Assembly (NCBI GenBank): GCA_003221895.1
Contig: QHUJ01000147.1
Coordinates: 1 to 44,583, forward strand
Source of the DNA: Gemmatimonadota bacterium
GTDB lineage: Bacteria; Gemmatimonadota; Gemmatimonadetes; Gemmatimonadales; GWC2-71-9
Length of the DNA stretch: 44,583 nucleotides
Reading direction: 5' to 3'
The position numbers and the translations under genes are program-made. Below the pieces are notes generated by a model. It worked only from the letters and a program-made list of their open reading frames with translations, did no database searches and was not told where the DNA came from. Positions 1-8,720 of this stretch are shown one piece after another. Positions within the stretch are counted from its first letter, which is position 1. Each line of letters starts with the position of its first letter.

Positions 1-366
1 AAGACCGAGAACTTCGGGCCCCGTGAATCCCGGGCTTGCCCGGTTTCGTACCATTCCTTAGTTTGCTCAAAGCACCTCGCGCCGCACCGAATCACGCACG
101 AAGAAGGCAATTGCGACTGACATGATTCGTTACTCCACCGATACGCCGCTGCGTCCCATGTGGATGGGGCTGGGCATTCCTGTGTGCCTGGTCGCGCCAT
201 TTGGCGACGTGCGTGGGCGTATTGCGTCCGGCATCTCGGGCGCCGGTGGAGGTGGAGGAGCACCCTAGAAGTCGATCGGATCTAGTTCACGCCGTGATCC
301 GGCCTTCCGGGTGCTTCATGGGACCTGGGAGGCCGTTCTGTTGTGGACAACTCGAGGATCACGGAC
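1..366. other. Intergenic region upstream of the ABC exporter
   Basis: No convincing gene is seen here. One frame is open from the window edge to a TGA at 118-120 and could be the tail of a gene outside the window, but its composition does not resemble a recognisable protein. A 48-codon ATG frame lies at 122-268 without a well-placed ribosome binding site. A short inverted repeat (CCGGGC/GCCCGG) sits at 30-43 and is followed by TTT. The last part should contain the promoter of the ABC gene, but I cannot pick a convincing -35/-10 pair. Confidence 0.5.
30..46 (+). terminator. Possible short hairpin terminator
   Basis: CCGGGC and GCCCGG form a compact GC-rich hairpin with a tight loop, followed by only three T residues. 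It could end a transcript entering from the left edge. The T tract is poor, so this is a weak call. Confidence 0.25.
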
Positions 367-2634
367 ATGAGCACGCAGCAACATCTCGACGATCACATCA
401 TCGCCCGATACACGGCCCAGCCGGCGCGGCTCCCTCCCGAGCTCCGGCGGCAGATCGAGAGCGCCTGGCAGGGAGCGCCGGTACAGCTGTATGCGCTGGC
501 GGATCTCGATCAGAGCCTGCGGCTTACGGAGACGTGGGTGGCGCTTGGCCCACACCACCTGGCCGTGGCGCGGCCCGCGGGTGAGGAGTGGGAGATCCGC
601 AGCGTCGAGCGGCGCCTGATCCAGGCGGTCCGCGAGGCGCCGGGCCTTTCCGCGAACACCCTCACGATCCTCGGAACGCCCGACGAGCCCGCGTTGGCGC
701 TGGTGCGCTACACGCATCGCCAGCGGCGCGCCTTTGAGAACATCCGGTTCGTGCTCGAAGAGCAGCTGGAAGGCAGCGCGCGGGAGATCCCCGGCATGGA
801 CGCGGATCGCGTCTATGCGGAGAGCATCGCGCGCCCCGTACGCGAGGCGCAGGCGCTCGTTTCGGGCCGGCAGACAGCGGTGATTCGGCGCCTGCTCGGC
901 TACCTGAAGCCGTACCGCCGGCAGCTCACGCTCGGCATGACGGCCGCGACGGTGATTACGCTGGTCAGCCTGATCCCGCCGTACCTGGCGGGCACCCTGA
1001 TCGATCGCGTGGTACGGCCGGCGCAAGCGGGCACGCTGCCGCTGTCGCGCGCGATCACGATCGCCTGGTTGGCGGTGACGGCGATGGCGGCGGTCTACCT
1101 GGTGAAGCAGGCCGCCGCCTATGTCCGGCTGCGGCTGATGGCCATTCTAGGCGAGTGGGTCGCACGGGATTTGCGCGCCGAGCTGTATGAGCACATCCAG
1201 CGCCTGTCGCTCGCGTTTTTCTCGCGGAAGCGGACCGGGAGCCTGATCACGCGCGTGTCTGCGGACACCGACCGGCTGTGGGACTTCCTCGCGTTCGGCG
1301 TCGTCGACGTGTCGCTGTCACTCGTGATGCTCATCGGGCTTAGCGCCGTACTCCTGACGCTGGATTGGCGGTTGGGTCTGGTGATGACGCTGCCGGTGCC
1401 GATGCTCTGCTGGTTGATCTACCGGCACGGGGAAAACATCAGCCGCCTGTTCATCCGTGCCTGGCGGAAGTGGTCGCGCGTGACGGACGTGCTGTCGGAC
1501 ACGATCCCGGGGATTCGGGTGGTCAAGGCGTTCAACCAGGAGCAGCGCGAGATCGGACGCTTCGGCGAACGCAACGAGGATGTGACGGCCGAGTTCAACC
1601 GGATCCACGCCTCGTGGACGACGTTCTGGCCGCTGCTCGTGCTGGGCGTTCACGCCATGACGATCACGGTCTGGGTGTTTGCGGTGCCCCGGCTGTTGGG
1701 GAGTGGGGCGCATCTGCCCGTGGGAACGTTCGTTTCGTTCCTCCTCTATACGACGATGTTTCTGGCGCCGATCGACGTGATCGGGCAGATGGCCCGCACG
1801 ATCAACCGCGCGACGACGTCGGCACACCGGGTGTTCGAGGTGCTGGACACCGAGCCGGAAGTGCGCGACGTCGCCGAGCCGGTTCAGCTGGAGCCGGTGC
1901 ACGGCCGCGTGACGTTCGACCACGTGGTGTTTGGCTACGACGGCGTTCGTCAGGTGTTGCGCGGTGTGAGCTTCGATGTGGCGCCCGGCGAGCTGATTGG
2001 CCTGGTGGGCCCGTCCGGTGGTGGAAAGACGACGATCGTGAACCTGATCGCGCGCTTTTACGACGTGACCGGTGGCGTGATTCGGATCGACGGCGTCGAC
2101 ATCCGCCAGCTCGATACGGGGCACTTCCGCCGACAGATCGGCATGGTGCTGCAGGACCCGTATCTGTTCCATGGAACGGTGCTCGAGAATATCCGCTATG
2201 GATTGCCCGAGGCGCCGCTCGGGCAGGTCATCGCGGCGGCGCAGGCGGCGAACGCCCACGACTTCATCACCAAGCTGCAGCACGGCTACGACACGGTGGT
2301 GGGGGAGCGGGGGCACACGCTGTCCGGCGGGGAGCGCCAGCGCGTGTCGATTGCGCGGGCGATCCTGCACAACCCGCGGATTCTGATTCTCGACGAGGCG
2401 ACGAGCAGCGTCGATACGGAGACCGAGCGGGAGATTCAGCAGGCGCTGGAGCGTTTGGTGGCAGGGCGCACCGTGTTCGCGATCGCGCACCGGCTGTCGA
2501 CGCTCCGCAAGTCGTCCCGGTTGTTCGTGATCGAGGAGGGGCGGCTCGTCGAGCATGGGACGCATGCCGAGCTCTTGCAGCGGGCCGAGGGGAAGTATCG
2601 ACGGTTGTACGAACTACAGCTTCAGCTCGCGTGA
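367..2634 (+). CDS. ABC exporter, fused permease and ATPase, with N-terminal extension
   Basis: This is a half-transporter of the type-1 exporter class. About 165 N-terminal residues form a soluble extension. A six-helix membrane domain follows at roughly residues 180-470 and a nucleotide-binding domain at roughly 500-755. The Walker A (GPSGGGKTT), signature (LSGGERQ), Walker B with catalytic Glu (ILILDEATSS) and H-loop (AIAHR) motifs are all intact, so ATP hydrolysis is expected. I chose the ATG at 367 because GAGG lies 9 nt upstream; a GTG at 343, also with a GGGAGG, is possible. The next gene encodes a DUF1854 protein. From memory, this exporter/DUF1854 pairing has been annotated as cyanophycin metabolism-associated, but no cyanophycin gene lies here. 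The substrate is unknown. Confidence 0.9.
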   Translation: MSTQQHLDDHIIARYTAQPARLPPELRRQIESAWQGAPVQLYALADLDQSLRLTETWVALGPHHLAVARPAGEEWEIRSVERRLIQAVREAPGLSANTLTILGTPDEPALALVRYTHRQRRAFENIRFVLEEQLEGSAREIPGMDADRVYAESIARPVREAQALVSGRQTAVIRRLLGYLKPYRRQLTLGMTAATVITLVSLIPPYLAGTLIDRVVRPAQAGTLPLSRAITIAWLAVTAMAAVYLVKQAAAYVRLRLMAILGEWVARDLRAELYEHIQRLSLAFFSRKRTGSLITRVSADTDRLWDFLAFGVVDVSLSLVMLIGLSAVLLTLDWRLGLVMTLPVPMLCWLIYRHGENISRLFIRAWRKWSRVTDVLSDTIPGIRVVKAFNQEQREIGRFGERNEDVTAEFNRIHASWTTFWPLLVLGVHAMTITVWVFAVPRLLGSGAHLPVGTFVSFLLYTTMFLAPIDVIGQMARTINRATTSAHRVFEVLDTEPEVRDVAEPVQLEPVHGRVTFDHVVFGYDGVRQVLRGVSFDVAPGELIGLVGPSGGGKTTIVNLIARFYDVTGGVIRIDGVDIRQLDTGHFRRQIGMVLQDPYLFHGTVLENIRYGLPEAPLGQVIAAAQAANAHDFITKLQHGYDTVVGERGHTLSGGERQRVSIARAILHNPRILILDEATSSVDTETEREIQQALERLVAGRTVFAIAHRLSTLRKSSRLFVIEEGRLVEHGTHAELLQRAEGKYRRLYELQLQLA

Positions 2635-2651
2635 CAACGAAGGAGGAGGTC

Positions 2652-3164
2652 ATGACAACGTCGTTAATCCGGCACCCCAATGATGGGGCCACTCAGAAAC
2701 CCACCAGCTCACTCCGGCTCGAGTGGCGTGCCGATGGCTCGCTATGGGCGCTGCAGGGCGGGGAGGAGCGCGCCGTATCCGTGCGCCGGTGCTTCCCGTG
2801 GTCGGAGCCTTCCCGTCATCTATCGCTGCGCGATGCGGACGAAGAGGAGTTCGCGCTGGTGCGTGATCCGGCGGAGCTGGACGCCCGCTCGCGCGCCGCG
2901 CTCGAGATGGCGCTGGCCGTGGTTGGATTCGTGTTCGAGGTCACGCGGGTGCTGGAGATCGATGAAGAAGTCGAGATCCGGCGCTGGCGGGTCGAGACTC
3001 GGCAGGGACCGCGCACGTTCCAGACCCGGCTGGACGATTGGCCACGCATCCTACCGCACGGAGGGTTATTGATCCGTGATCTGGCCGGGGACCTGTATCA
3101 CCTTGGCCGGCCGGAGTCGCTCGACCGGAAGAGCCAGGAGTTGCTCTGGGCGTTTGTGGACTGA
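2652..3164 (+). CDS. DUF1854 family protein, partner of the ABC exporter
   Basis: The 170-residue soluble protein has no signal peptide and matches my recollection of the DUF1854 family: a basic and aromatic N-terminal third, a central helix beginning SRAALEMALAVV, and a C-terminal half rich in charged beta strands (EVEIRRWRVET). The start is secured by an AGGAGGAGGT directly upstream of the ATG. Only 17 bp separate it from the exporter stop, so the two are almost certainly co-transcribed. The biochemical role is unknown. The pairing suggests that it regulates or assists the exporter, which is inference. Confidence 0.75.
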   Translation: MTTSLIRHPNDGATQKPTSSLRLEWRADGSLWALQGGEERAVSVRRCFPWSEPSRHLSLRDADEEEFALVRDPAELDARSRAALEMALAVVGFVFEVTRVLEIDEEVEIRRWRVETRQGPRTFQTRLDDWPRILPHGGLLIRDLAGDLYHLGRPESLDRKSQELLWAFVD

Positions 3165-3195
3165 ACCGAACGACCAGGATCCCATCCGATGACGC

Positions 3196-4023
3196 CTACC
3201 TCTGGCATCTCGGACAGAACGTCGTCGTTCGCAGATCGATCTCGTGGGTCTCAACGAGCTTTCTGCCGCAGTGCACACACTTTTCTCCGCCTCGGCCGTA
3301 GACCCGGAGCTCGAACTGGAACCGGCCGCGCTCACCGGTTCCGGTGCGATAGTCGCGCAGCGTCGTGCCCGAGGACATCAGGGCTCGCTGGAGTACGTCG
3401 ACGATCGCGGCGTGCAGCCGCGCGAATTCCTCGAGCGACAGCTTGTGCGCCGGTTTGGCTGGATTGAGCTTGGCGTCGAACAACGCTTCGTTCGCGTAGA
3501 TGTTGCCCACGCCGGCCAGGCGGCGCTGGTCCATGATTGCTTTCTTTACGGCCGTGCGCGTGCCTTTCAGCCGGTTTGCGAATACGAACGGCGTGAATGT
3601 CTCCTCGAGCGGCTCGGGCCCGATGCGTCCAGTGTAGGCCATCCATCCCGCTTCATCGAGCAGGCAGATCGTCCCGAGGCGGCGCACGTCGCGGTGGACG
3701 AACTGCCGTCCGTCGCTGAGCGTGCAGATCAGGACGGCGTATTTGAGCTCGTCGCGCGTGAGCGGCCGGTCGTAGACGATGACCGATCCCGTCATGCGCG
3801 GCTGGATGATCATCCGGTGGCCGCTCCCCAGGCGGAACACGACGTGCTTGGCACGCCGGTAGACCTGCTCGATCGTATTGTCGGTGAGCGTCTTGCTGAG
3901 GCGGCCCTTGGAGACTGCGCGGAGGACATCGGTCTTCCGGAGCTCGGCGCGCGCAATGCGGTGCCCCTCGAGGCGAGGGGCGATTTGACGGACGATGGTT
4001 TCGACTTCAGGCAGCTCCGGCAC
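3196..4023 (-). CDS. mutM: Formamidopyrimidine-DNA glycosylase (Fpg/MutM)
   Basis: This bifunctional DNA glycosylase/AP lyase removes 8-oxoguanine and formamidopyrimidines. The start is the GTG at 4023, because it yields the invariant PELPEVETI N-terminus, whose proline is the Schiff-base nucleophile and whose glutamate is catalytic. The conserved lysine lies in RRAKHVVF. The helix-two-turn-helix region includes GVGNIYANEALF. The C-terminal zinc finger is complete, with CVHC and CPRC cysteine pairs. At 275 residues the length is normal. Its start overlaps the 3' end of purD by 17 nt, and a GGAGAG lies about 8 nt upstream inside purD, so it is translated from the purD transcript. Confidence 0.95.
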   Translation of the reverse strand: MPELPEVETIVRQIAPRLEGHRIARAELRKTDVLRAVSKGRLSKTLTDNTIEQVYRRAKHVVFRLGSGHRMIIQPRMTGSVIVYDRPLTRDELKYAVLICTLSDGRQFVHRDVRRLGTICLLDEAGWMAYTGRIGPEPLEETFTPFVFANRLKGTRTAVKKAIMDQRRLAGVGNIYANEALFDAKLNPAKPAHKLSLEEFARLHAAIVDVLQRALMSSGTTLRDYRTGTGERGRFQFELRVYGRGGEKCVHCGRKLVETHEIDLRTTTFCPRCQR

Positions 4024-5329
4024 GCCGAATTTCTCTCCAGGCGACGTCACGTCGCCACGTCTTGCCTTCAAAGGTGATCTGTTCGGCTGCCTGCCTGCTG
4101 GCCCGCGCGGCGAGAGGGACCGTGGCTCCGAGTCCCGTGACGCTGAACACACGGCCGCCGGCGGTGCGCAAGCGGCCATCGGGATCGCGGAATGTACCCG
4201 CATGGAAGACGATCACGTCTTCATCGAGCTCCCCAGGTGCGGGGAGGCGGATCGCGACGCCCTTCTCAGGGTTCTCGGGGTAGCCGCGCGCGGCCAACAC
4301 GGTCGTGACCGCCGCGCGCTCGGCGTCCAGAACGTGGACGTGCGCCGGCGGGTTCCAGCGGCGTTCGGCGATCGCTAAGAGATGCTCGGTAAAGCCCCCC
4401 CTCGCCCCGGTAGGCAGCGCGGGAAGGAGCGCTTGCGTTTCGGGATCGCCGAAGCGCGCGTTGAACTCGAGGACGGACGGAGTCCCGTCCGGCAAGATCA
4501 TCAGGCCGGCGTACAGTACGCCCTCGTAGGGCGTGCCCTGCGCTGCGACCTCACGCAGCACCGGCTCGAACACTTCGGCGCGCACGCGCTCGAGCAGCGC
4601 GTCCGAGGCGATCCCCACGGGGCAGTACGCCCCCATCCCGCCGGTATTCGGTCCCGTGTCTCCCTCGCCCAGTCTCTTGTGGTCCTGTGCGGGCGGCAAC
4701 ATGAGCAGGCGTTCACCATCGGTGAGCGCGAGCACGGATAGTTCCTCGCCTTCGAGGAACTCCTCCACCAGAACTTCTTTTCCGGCCTCGCCGAGCGAGC
4801 CGTCGAGCATCGCGCGTACCGTCATGGCGGCGTCGATGCGGGTCTTGCACACGACGGCACCTTTTCCGGCCGCTAATCCCGACGCTTTCACGACCAAAGG
4901 CTCGGCGTGATTGCCGATGTATTCGAGCGCCGGGCCCATCCCGACGAACGTCGCACTCGCGGCCGTGGGGACGCCGGCGCGCCGCATCACTTCTTTCGCG
5001 TATGCCTTGGACGACTCGAGCCGGGCGGCGGCGGCGGTCGGGCCGAAGACCGCGCGGCCCTGCTCGCGCAGGCGATCGGTGAGCCCGGCGGCGAGCGGCG
5101 CCTCGGGGCCGACGATCGTCACATCGATGTTGTGTTGCTGGACGGCGGTTACGAGATCGTCGATGGCGGTAGCGGAGACGGGAAGATTCGTGGCGAGTGC
5201 CGCGGTGCCTGGATTCCCTGGTGCAGCGAACAGCGTGAGGTCGTTACTGGTCGAGGCAGCGGCGTCGCGATGCACAGCCCAGCAGAGCGCGTGCTCGCGG
5301 CCGCCGCCTCCGACGACCAGTACCCTCAC
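4007..5329 (-). CDS. purD: Phosphoribosylamine-glycine ligase (PurD, GARS)
   Basis: PurD catalyses the ATP-dependent joining of glycine to 5-phosphoribosylamine in purine synthesis. The N-terminal nucleotide-binding motif GGGGREHAL is present. The ATP-grasp core follows, including KASGLAAGKGAVV and the metal- and substrate-binding stretch EFNARFGDPE. The 440-residue length is typical. The start is a GTG at 5329 that overlaps the TGA of the upstream peptidase gene by 4 nt (GTGA), which implies translational coupling. It lies in a minus-strand run of M48 peptidase, purD and mutM. I see no other purine gene in the window, so purD is separated from the rest of its pathway. Confidence 0.95.
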   Translation of the reverse strand: MRVLVVGGGGREHALCWAVHRDAAASTSNDLTLFAAPGNPGTAALATNLPVSATAIDDLVTAVQQHNIDVTIVGPEAPLAAGLTDRLREQGRAVFGPTAAAARLESSKAYAKEVMRRAGVPTAASATFVGMGPALEYIGNHAEPLVVKASGLAAGKGAVVCKTRIDAAMTVRAMLDGSLGEAGKEVLVEEFLEGEELSVLALTDGERLLMLPPAQDHKRLGEGDTGPNTGGMGAYCPVGIASDALLERVRAEVFEPVLREVAAQGTPYEGVLYAGLMILPDGTPSVLEFNARFGDPETQALLPALPTGARGGFTEHLLAIAERRWNPPAHVHVLDAERAAVTTVLAARGYPENPEKGVAIRLPAPGELDEDVIVFHAGTFRDPDGRLRTAGGRVFSVTGLGATVPLAARASRQAAEQITFEGKTWRRDVAWREIRRAGAA

Positions 5330-6321
5330 TTCTTCTTAAACGCGTCCGTGAATGCTTGAGCCGCCCGCTTGGCGCTGTCCACGACGTCATTCACGACGGC
5401 TTGTGCTTCCTTCATATAGTGATCGCGGGCTTCATCGATGTCGGTCTCGATGGGCCGCTTGTCGGCGTCCGGTCCGCGGCGCGTGTACTCGCCGTTCAGA
5501 ATCCGCTCATACGCGCCTGCCGCCACCCACCGCTGCAATTCTGCTGCGCGGAGCGTGTTGAACGGATGCGTCTGGTCCAGGGTGTTGAGGATCTTGAAGA
5601 TTCGGTCGACGGCGCCCCCCGTCTCCTCGTACTCCTTGGCCTGGGCCAGAAACTCGTTCAGATCCATCTGCTTCATGTCGCCACCGCCCGCCATCTTCAG
5701 AAACATCCGCATCGAGGCGGGGGGGTCCTGGGTGGCGATCAATCCGGCGCGATCGGATGACAGCTCGCTCTTGCGGTACCACTCGAGCAGCGCGAAGCGG
5801 ACCGGCGCAAGCACCAGGCTCGTCAGAAACGGCAGGAAGTTCGCGCTGACGAACAGAATGATGATGAGAATCGTGTGGTACAGCGCGTGGCCGCTCATGA
5901 TGTGGCCGAGCTCGTGACCCAGCAGCGTCCGCATCTCATCATCGTCGAGCAGCTTCAGAGCGCCCGAGTTGATGACGATGAAGGGGCGCTCCACGCCGAA
6001 CGCGCCCGCGTTGACGAACGGTGTCTGCGACACGAACAATTCTGGCCTGTCCGGCCAGTCCATCGTCGTGAGCACGTCGGTATACAGCTGTTGGAGCCTC
6101 GGGAATTGATTCGGCCCCACGCGGACGGCGTTGGCCTGGAACAGCAGGCGGATGCCCCGTTCGCCGAAGAATCCGACGATCTTCTTGACGACTTCATCGA
6201 AGCCGGGAACCGATCGCAGCGTTTGCAGCGCGGCGCGGTCCGCCGGATGCTCCCACGACACGGGAGCGATCTGGGTGAGAATCTTACGCGGACGAGCCGC
6301 GGGCAGTGTGGCGTCGGTCAT
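5326..6321 (-). CDS. M48-family zinc metallopeptidase
   Basis: The protein carries the zinc-metallopeptidase motif HELGH, followed by SGHALYH, and a downstream SSDRAGL segment where M48 enzymes place the third zinc ligand region. Here the residue before R is Asp, so the exact third ligand should be checked. A strongly hydrophobic stretch after the active site (LIIILFVSANFLPFLTSLV) suggests membrane association. I chose the ATG at 6321 because GGAGAA lies 9 nt upstream; an extended start at 6354 adds only atypical residues. It resembles small HtpX/YcaL-like proteases involved in envelope quality control, but the substrate is unknown. The stop overlaps purD by 4 nt. Confidence 0.8.
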   Translation of the reverse strand: MTDATLPAARPRKILTQIAPVSWEHPADRAALQTLRSVPGFDEVVKKIVGFFGERGIRLLFQANAVRVGPNQFPRLQQLYTDVLTTMDWPDRPELFVSQTPFVNAGAFGVERPFIVINSGALKLLDDDEMRTLLGHELGHIMSGHALYHTILIIILFVSANFLPFLTSLVLAPVRFALLEWYRKSELSSDRAGLIATQDPPASMRMFLKMAGGGDMKQMDLNEFLAQAKEYEETGGAVDRIFKILNTLDQTHPFNTLRAAELQRWVAAGAYERILNGEYTRRGPDADKRPIETDIDEARDHYMKEAQAVVNDVVDSAKRAAQAFTDAFKKK

Positions 6322-6343
6322 GAATTTCGTTCTCCGGCAATGG

Positions 6344-6371
6344 GATTCCCACACCTACGAGACTGGGAATC
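6344..6371 (-). terminator. Inverted repeat after the trans-sulfuration gene
   Basis: GATTCCCA at 6344-6351 and TGGGAATC at 6364-6371 form a perfect 8-bp stem with a 12-nt loop in the 60-bp gap between the stop at 6382 and the peptidase start at 6321. There is no T tract on the minus strand, so it may be an attenuator, an RNA-stability element or a factor-dependent terminator. Confidence 0.35.
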
Positions 6372-6381
6372 GCGTGTTTCG

Positions 6382-7551
6382 TCAGTCATCGGCCAGTGCT
6401 TGGTCCAAATCCGCAATCAAGTCCTCCACGTCCTCGATGCCCACCGACAACCGTACCAGGCTGTCGGTGAGCCCCATGCGGCGCCGCATCTCGGGAGGCA
6501 CGCTGGCGTGCGTCATGGAGGCGGGATGTCCAATCAGGCTTTCCACGCCCCCCAGCGATTCGGCGAGTGCGAAGACCCGCGTGCGCTCCACAAAACGGCG
6601 AGCGACGCCCGAGTCGCCCAGCTCGATGCTGAGCATGCCGCCGAAACCCTTCATCTGACGCGATGCCAGGTCGTATTGGGGATGGGAGCGTAAGCCGGGA
6701 TAATAGACTCGCTGAACTCTGGGGTGCTTCTCGATCCATTCGGCGATGCGGCGGCCGTTGGCATCGTGCTGGCGCATTCGCAGCGCCAGCGTCTTGGTGC
6801 CGCGCAGGGCGAGCCAGCAGTCGAACGGTCCGGGAACGGCCCCCGACGAGTTCTGGATGAAGCCGAGCCGCTCGGCGATGTCGTCGCGGCTCGTGACGAG
6901 CATGCCGCCCACCATGTCGGAGTGGCCGTTCAGATATTTGGTGGTGGAGTGCAGCACGATATCGGCGCCGAACTCGAGCGGCTGCTGGAAGTAGGGCGTG
7001 GCGAACGTGTTGTCCACGACGAACAGCGCGCGGGCTTTGCGCGCGATCTCGCCGGTCGCTCCGAGGTCGCACAGCCGCATCATGGGATTCGTCGGCGTCT
7101 CGGCGTACACGATCTTCGTGTTGGGATTCACGGCAGCGGCCACCGCCTTGGTGTCGCCCCCATCCACGAACGTGAACGTGATGCCCAGGCGCGCCCAGAT
7201 CTGGGTCATCTGCCGGTGCGACCCGCCGTACACGTTTTCGCCGCTCACCACGTGATCGCCTGCGGACAGCAGTTTCATGACCGCATCGAGCGCCGCCAAA
7301 CCCGATCCAAACGCGAACCCGTGAAGCCCGCCTTCCAGCGCAGCCACGTTACGCTCGAGCGCCTCGCGAGTCGGATTGCGGGTGCGCGCATACTCGAAGC
7401 CTTTGTTGCGGCCGAGTCCGTCCTGGATATACGTGGACGTCTGGTAGATAGGAGTCATGACCGCGCCACTTAGGGGATCACCTAGGTGTCCCGCATGCAC
7501 GGCGCGCGTCGCGAAGCGTCTCGCGAGGTCATGCTCGGCAATGCGCGTCAT
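6382..7551 (-). CDS. Trans-sulfuration PLP enzyme (cystathionine gamma-synthase/lyase family)
   Basis: This 389-residue fold-type I PLP enzyme acts in the interconversion of cysteine, cystathionine, homocysteine and methionine. The N-terminal signature TPIYQTSTY, the PLP phosphate-contact region ARTRNPTREALE, the substrate-loop segment ENVYGGSHR and the PLP-lysine region HSTTKYLNGHSD are all intact. Sequence reading alone does not separate gamma-synthase, gamma-lyase and O-acetylhomoserine sulfhydrylase, so I leave the symbol blank. The start is the ATG at 7551. A longer upstream frame runs into the divergent regulator gene and is not credible. A TACGTT box lies only 6 nt before the ATG, consistent with a leaderless transcript divergent from the response regulator. 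Confidence 0.88.
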   Translation of the reverse strand: MTRIAEHDLARRFATRAVHAGHLGDPLSGAVMTPIYQTSTYIQDGLGRNKGFEYARTRNPTREALERNVAALEGGLHGFAFGSGLAALDAVMKLLSAGDHVVSGENVYGGSHRQMTQIWARLGITFTFVDGGDTKAVAAAVNPNTKIVYAETPTNPMMRLCDLGATGEIARKARALFVVDNTFATPYFQQPLEFGADIVLHSTTKYLNGHSDMVGGMLVTSRDDIAERLGFIQNSSGAVPGPFDCWLALRGTKTLALRMRQHDANGRRIAEWIEKHPRVQRVYYPGLRSHPQYDLASRQMKGFGGMLSIELGDSGVARRFVERTRVFALAESLGGVESLIGHPASMTHASVPPEMRRRMGLTDSLVRLSVGIEDVEDLIADLDQALADD

Positions 7552-7557
7552 GGTCGG

Positions 7558-7563
7558 AACGTA
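7558..7563 (-). promoter_or_regulatory. -10 box (TACGTT) of the trans-sulfuration gene
   Basis: TACGTT on the minus strand ends 6 nt before the ATG at 7551. That places the expected transcription start at or next to the start codon. No ribosome binding site fits in between. Confidence 0.45.
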
Positions 7564-7592
7564 AGGGCGGCTTTCGCCAGGGGCAAGCGACC

Positions 7593-7598
7593 TATACT
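7593..7598 (+). promoter_or_regulatory. -10 box (TATACT) of the HD-GYP regulator
   Basis: TATACT is followed after 11 nt by the ATG at 7610, in a 58-bp divergent intergenic region. The predicted leader is a few nucleotides at most. I see no good -35 hexamer. Confidence 0.5.
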
Positions 7599-7609
7599 TT
7601 GGGGCCGCG

Positions 7610-8695
7610 ATGCCAAACTTCTCGGGACTGCGCTGCCTGGTCGTCGACGATGAGCCGCGGCTGCGCCGCGTCCTCGTGCGGTTGCTGGAGGGCGAGGGCT
7701 TTGGATGTGCCGAAGCGGCTTCCGGCGTCGAAGCGCTGCAGGAGCTCGAGCGCGCCCCCGTTCCATTAGTGATTTCCGATCTGCGGATGCCTGAGATGGA
7801 CGGCGTCACGCTGCTGCGCGAGATCATCGCGCGCTGGCCGGACACCGCGGTGATCGTCGTGACCGCGGTTGCCGAAGTCGAAAGCGCGGTCGCGTGCCTG
7901 CAGATGGGTGCGCTCGATTACGTCGCGAAGCCATTCCATCTGGACGAAGTGCGCGCGCGCGTATCGCAGGCGCTCGACAAGCGCCGGCTGTTGATCGAAA
8001 ACCGCAGCTATCAGAAGAACCTGGAAGAGCGCGTCGAAGCGCAGGCGCGCCGCATCGAAGAGCTGTTCCTCGAAGGCGTTCACGCGCTGGTGTACGCGCT
8101 CGAGGCGAAAGACGCGTACACGCGCGGCCATTCCATGCGCGTCGCGAACTACTCCATCGAAATCGCCCGCGCGCTGGGGCTCGACAAGGACCTCATCGAC
8201 ACGATCGCGCTGGGCGCAGAGTTGCATGACGTAGGCAAGATCGGGGTGAGCGAAAGTGTCCTGCACAAGGCCGGGAAGCTCACCGACGCCGAGTACCGTC
8301 ACATCATGGAGCACACGGTCATCGGCGCGCGCATTCTCGGCCCGCTGATGCGCGACGCTCCCGGCGCGCTGTCGATCGTGCGCTCGCATCACGAGCGCCT
8401 CGACGGCAGCGGCTTTCCCGACGGCTTGAAGGGCGGTGTCATTCCCTTCGAGGCGCGGCTCGTCAGCGTCGCCGACGCGTTCGACGCGATGACCAGTGTC
8501 CGTCCCTACCGGCCTTCGCTGTCGGTGAAACAGGCGATGCACGAGCTTGAGGAAGGCAAGGGCGTCCAGTTCGATGCGGAGATCGTGGACGCGTTCCTGC
8601 GCGCCTTCGCAGAGGGTGCCGCCCTGCCGATACCCACCCCGCAGCTCCAGCCGCTGCGTCTGCCGACCCGCGCCATGGAAGCCCGTCGGGCCTGA
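7610..8695 (+). CDS. Response regulator with HD-GYP output domain
   Basis: The 361-residue protein has an N-terminal receiver domain (about 1-120, phospho-acceptor Asp in VISDLRMPEMDG, conserved Lys in YVAKPF). A short coiled linker and a C-terminal HD-GYP domain (about 160-340) follow. The HD-GYP metal-binding motifs HDVGKIG and HHERLDGSGFPDG are present, with Phe in place of the Tyr of the GYP signature. Family members hydrolyse cyclic di-GMP, so phosphorylation-controlled c-di-GMP breakdown is the likely role. No cognate histidine kinase is adjacent. The gene lies 25 bp upstream of glmM, which has its own candidate -10. Confidence 0.9.
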   Translation: MPNFSGLRCLVVDDEPRLRRVLVRLLEGEGFGCAEAASGVEALQELERAPVPLVISDLRMPEMDGVTLLREIIARWPDTAVIVVTAVAEVESAVACLQMGALDYVAKPFHLDEVRARVSQALDKRRLLIENRSYQKNLEERVEAQARRIEELFLEGVHALVYALEAKDAYTRGHSMRVANYSIEIARALGLDKDLIDTIALGAELHDVGKIGVSESVLHKAGKLTDAEYRHIMEHTVIGARILGPLMRDAPGALSIVRSHHERLDGSGFPDGLKGGVIPFEARLVSVADAFDAMTSVRPYRPSLSVKQAMHELEEGKGVQFDAEIVDAFLRAFAEGAALPIPTPQLQPLRLPTRAMEARRA

Positions 8696-8704
8696 GCCGA
8701 TTCA

Positions 8705-8710
8705 TTAAAT
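8705..8710 (+). promoter_or_regulatory. Possible -10 box (TTAAAT) of glmM
   Basis: An AT-rich hexamer stands out in the 25-bp gap before glmM and ends 10 nt before its ATG. It deviates from TAnnnT at position 2, so glmM may instead be read through from the regulator gene. Confidence 0.3.
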
Positions 8711-8720
8711 TGAGCGTCCC

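Noticed and set aside
122-268. A 48-codon ATG frame upstream of the ABC exporter
   Set aside because: No ribosome binding site at a suitable distance, Gly-rich low-complexity tail and no recognisable domain. I treat it as chance in GC-rich DNA.
201-584. 127-codon plus-strand frame overlapping the exporter start
   Set aside because: It is out of frame with the well-supported exporter and has shadow-type composition (Arg, Ala, Gly, Pro).
1318-2565. 415-codon minus-strand frame antisense to the ABC exporter
   Set aside because: Arg/His/Gln-rich translation without motifs, fully inside a gene with all ABC motifs. A GC-skew shadow.
6382-7609. SAM riboswitch or other leader upstream of the trans-sulfuration gene
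   Set aside because: Only 58 bp separate it from the divergent regulator and the -10 box lies 6 nt from the ATG, leaving no room.
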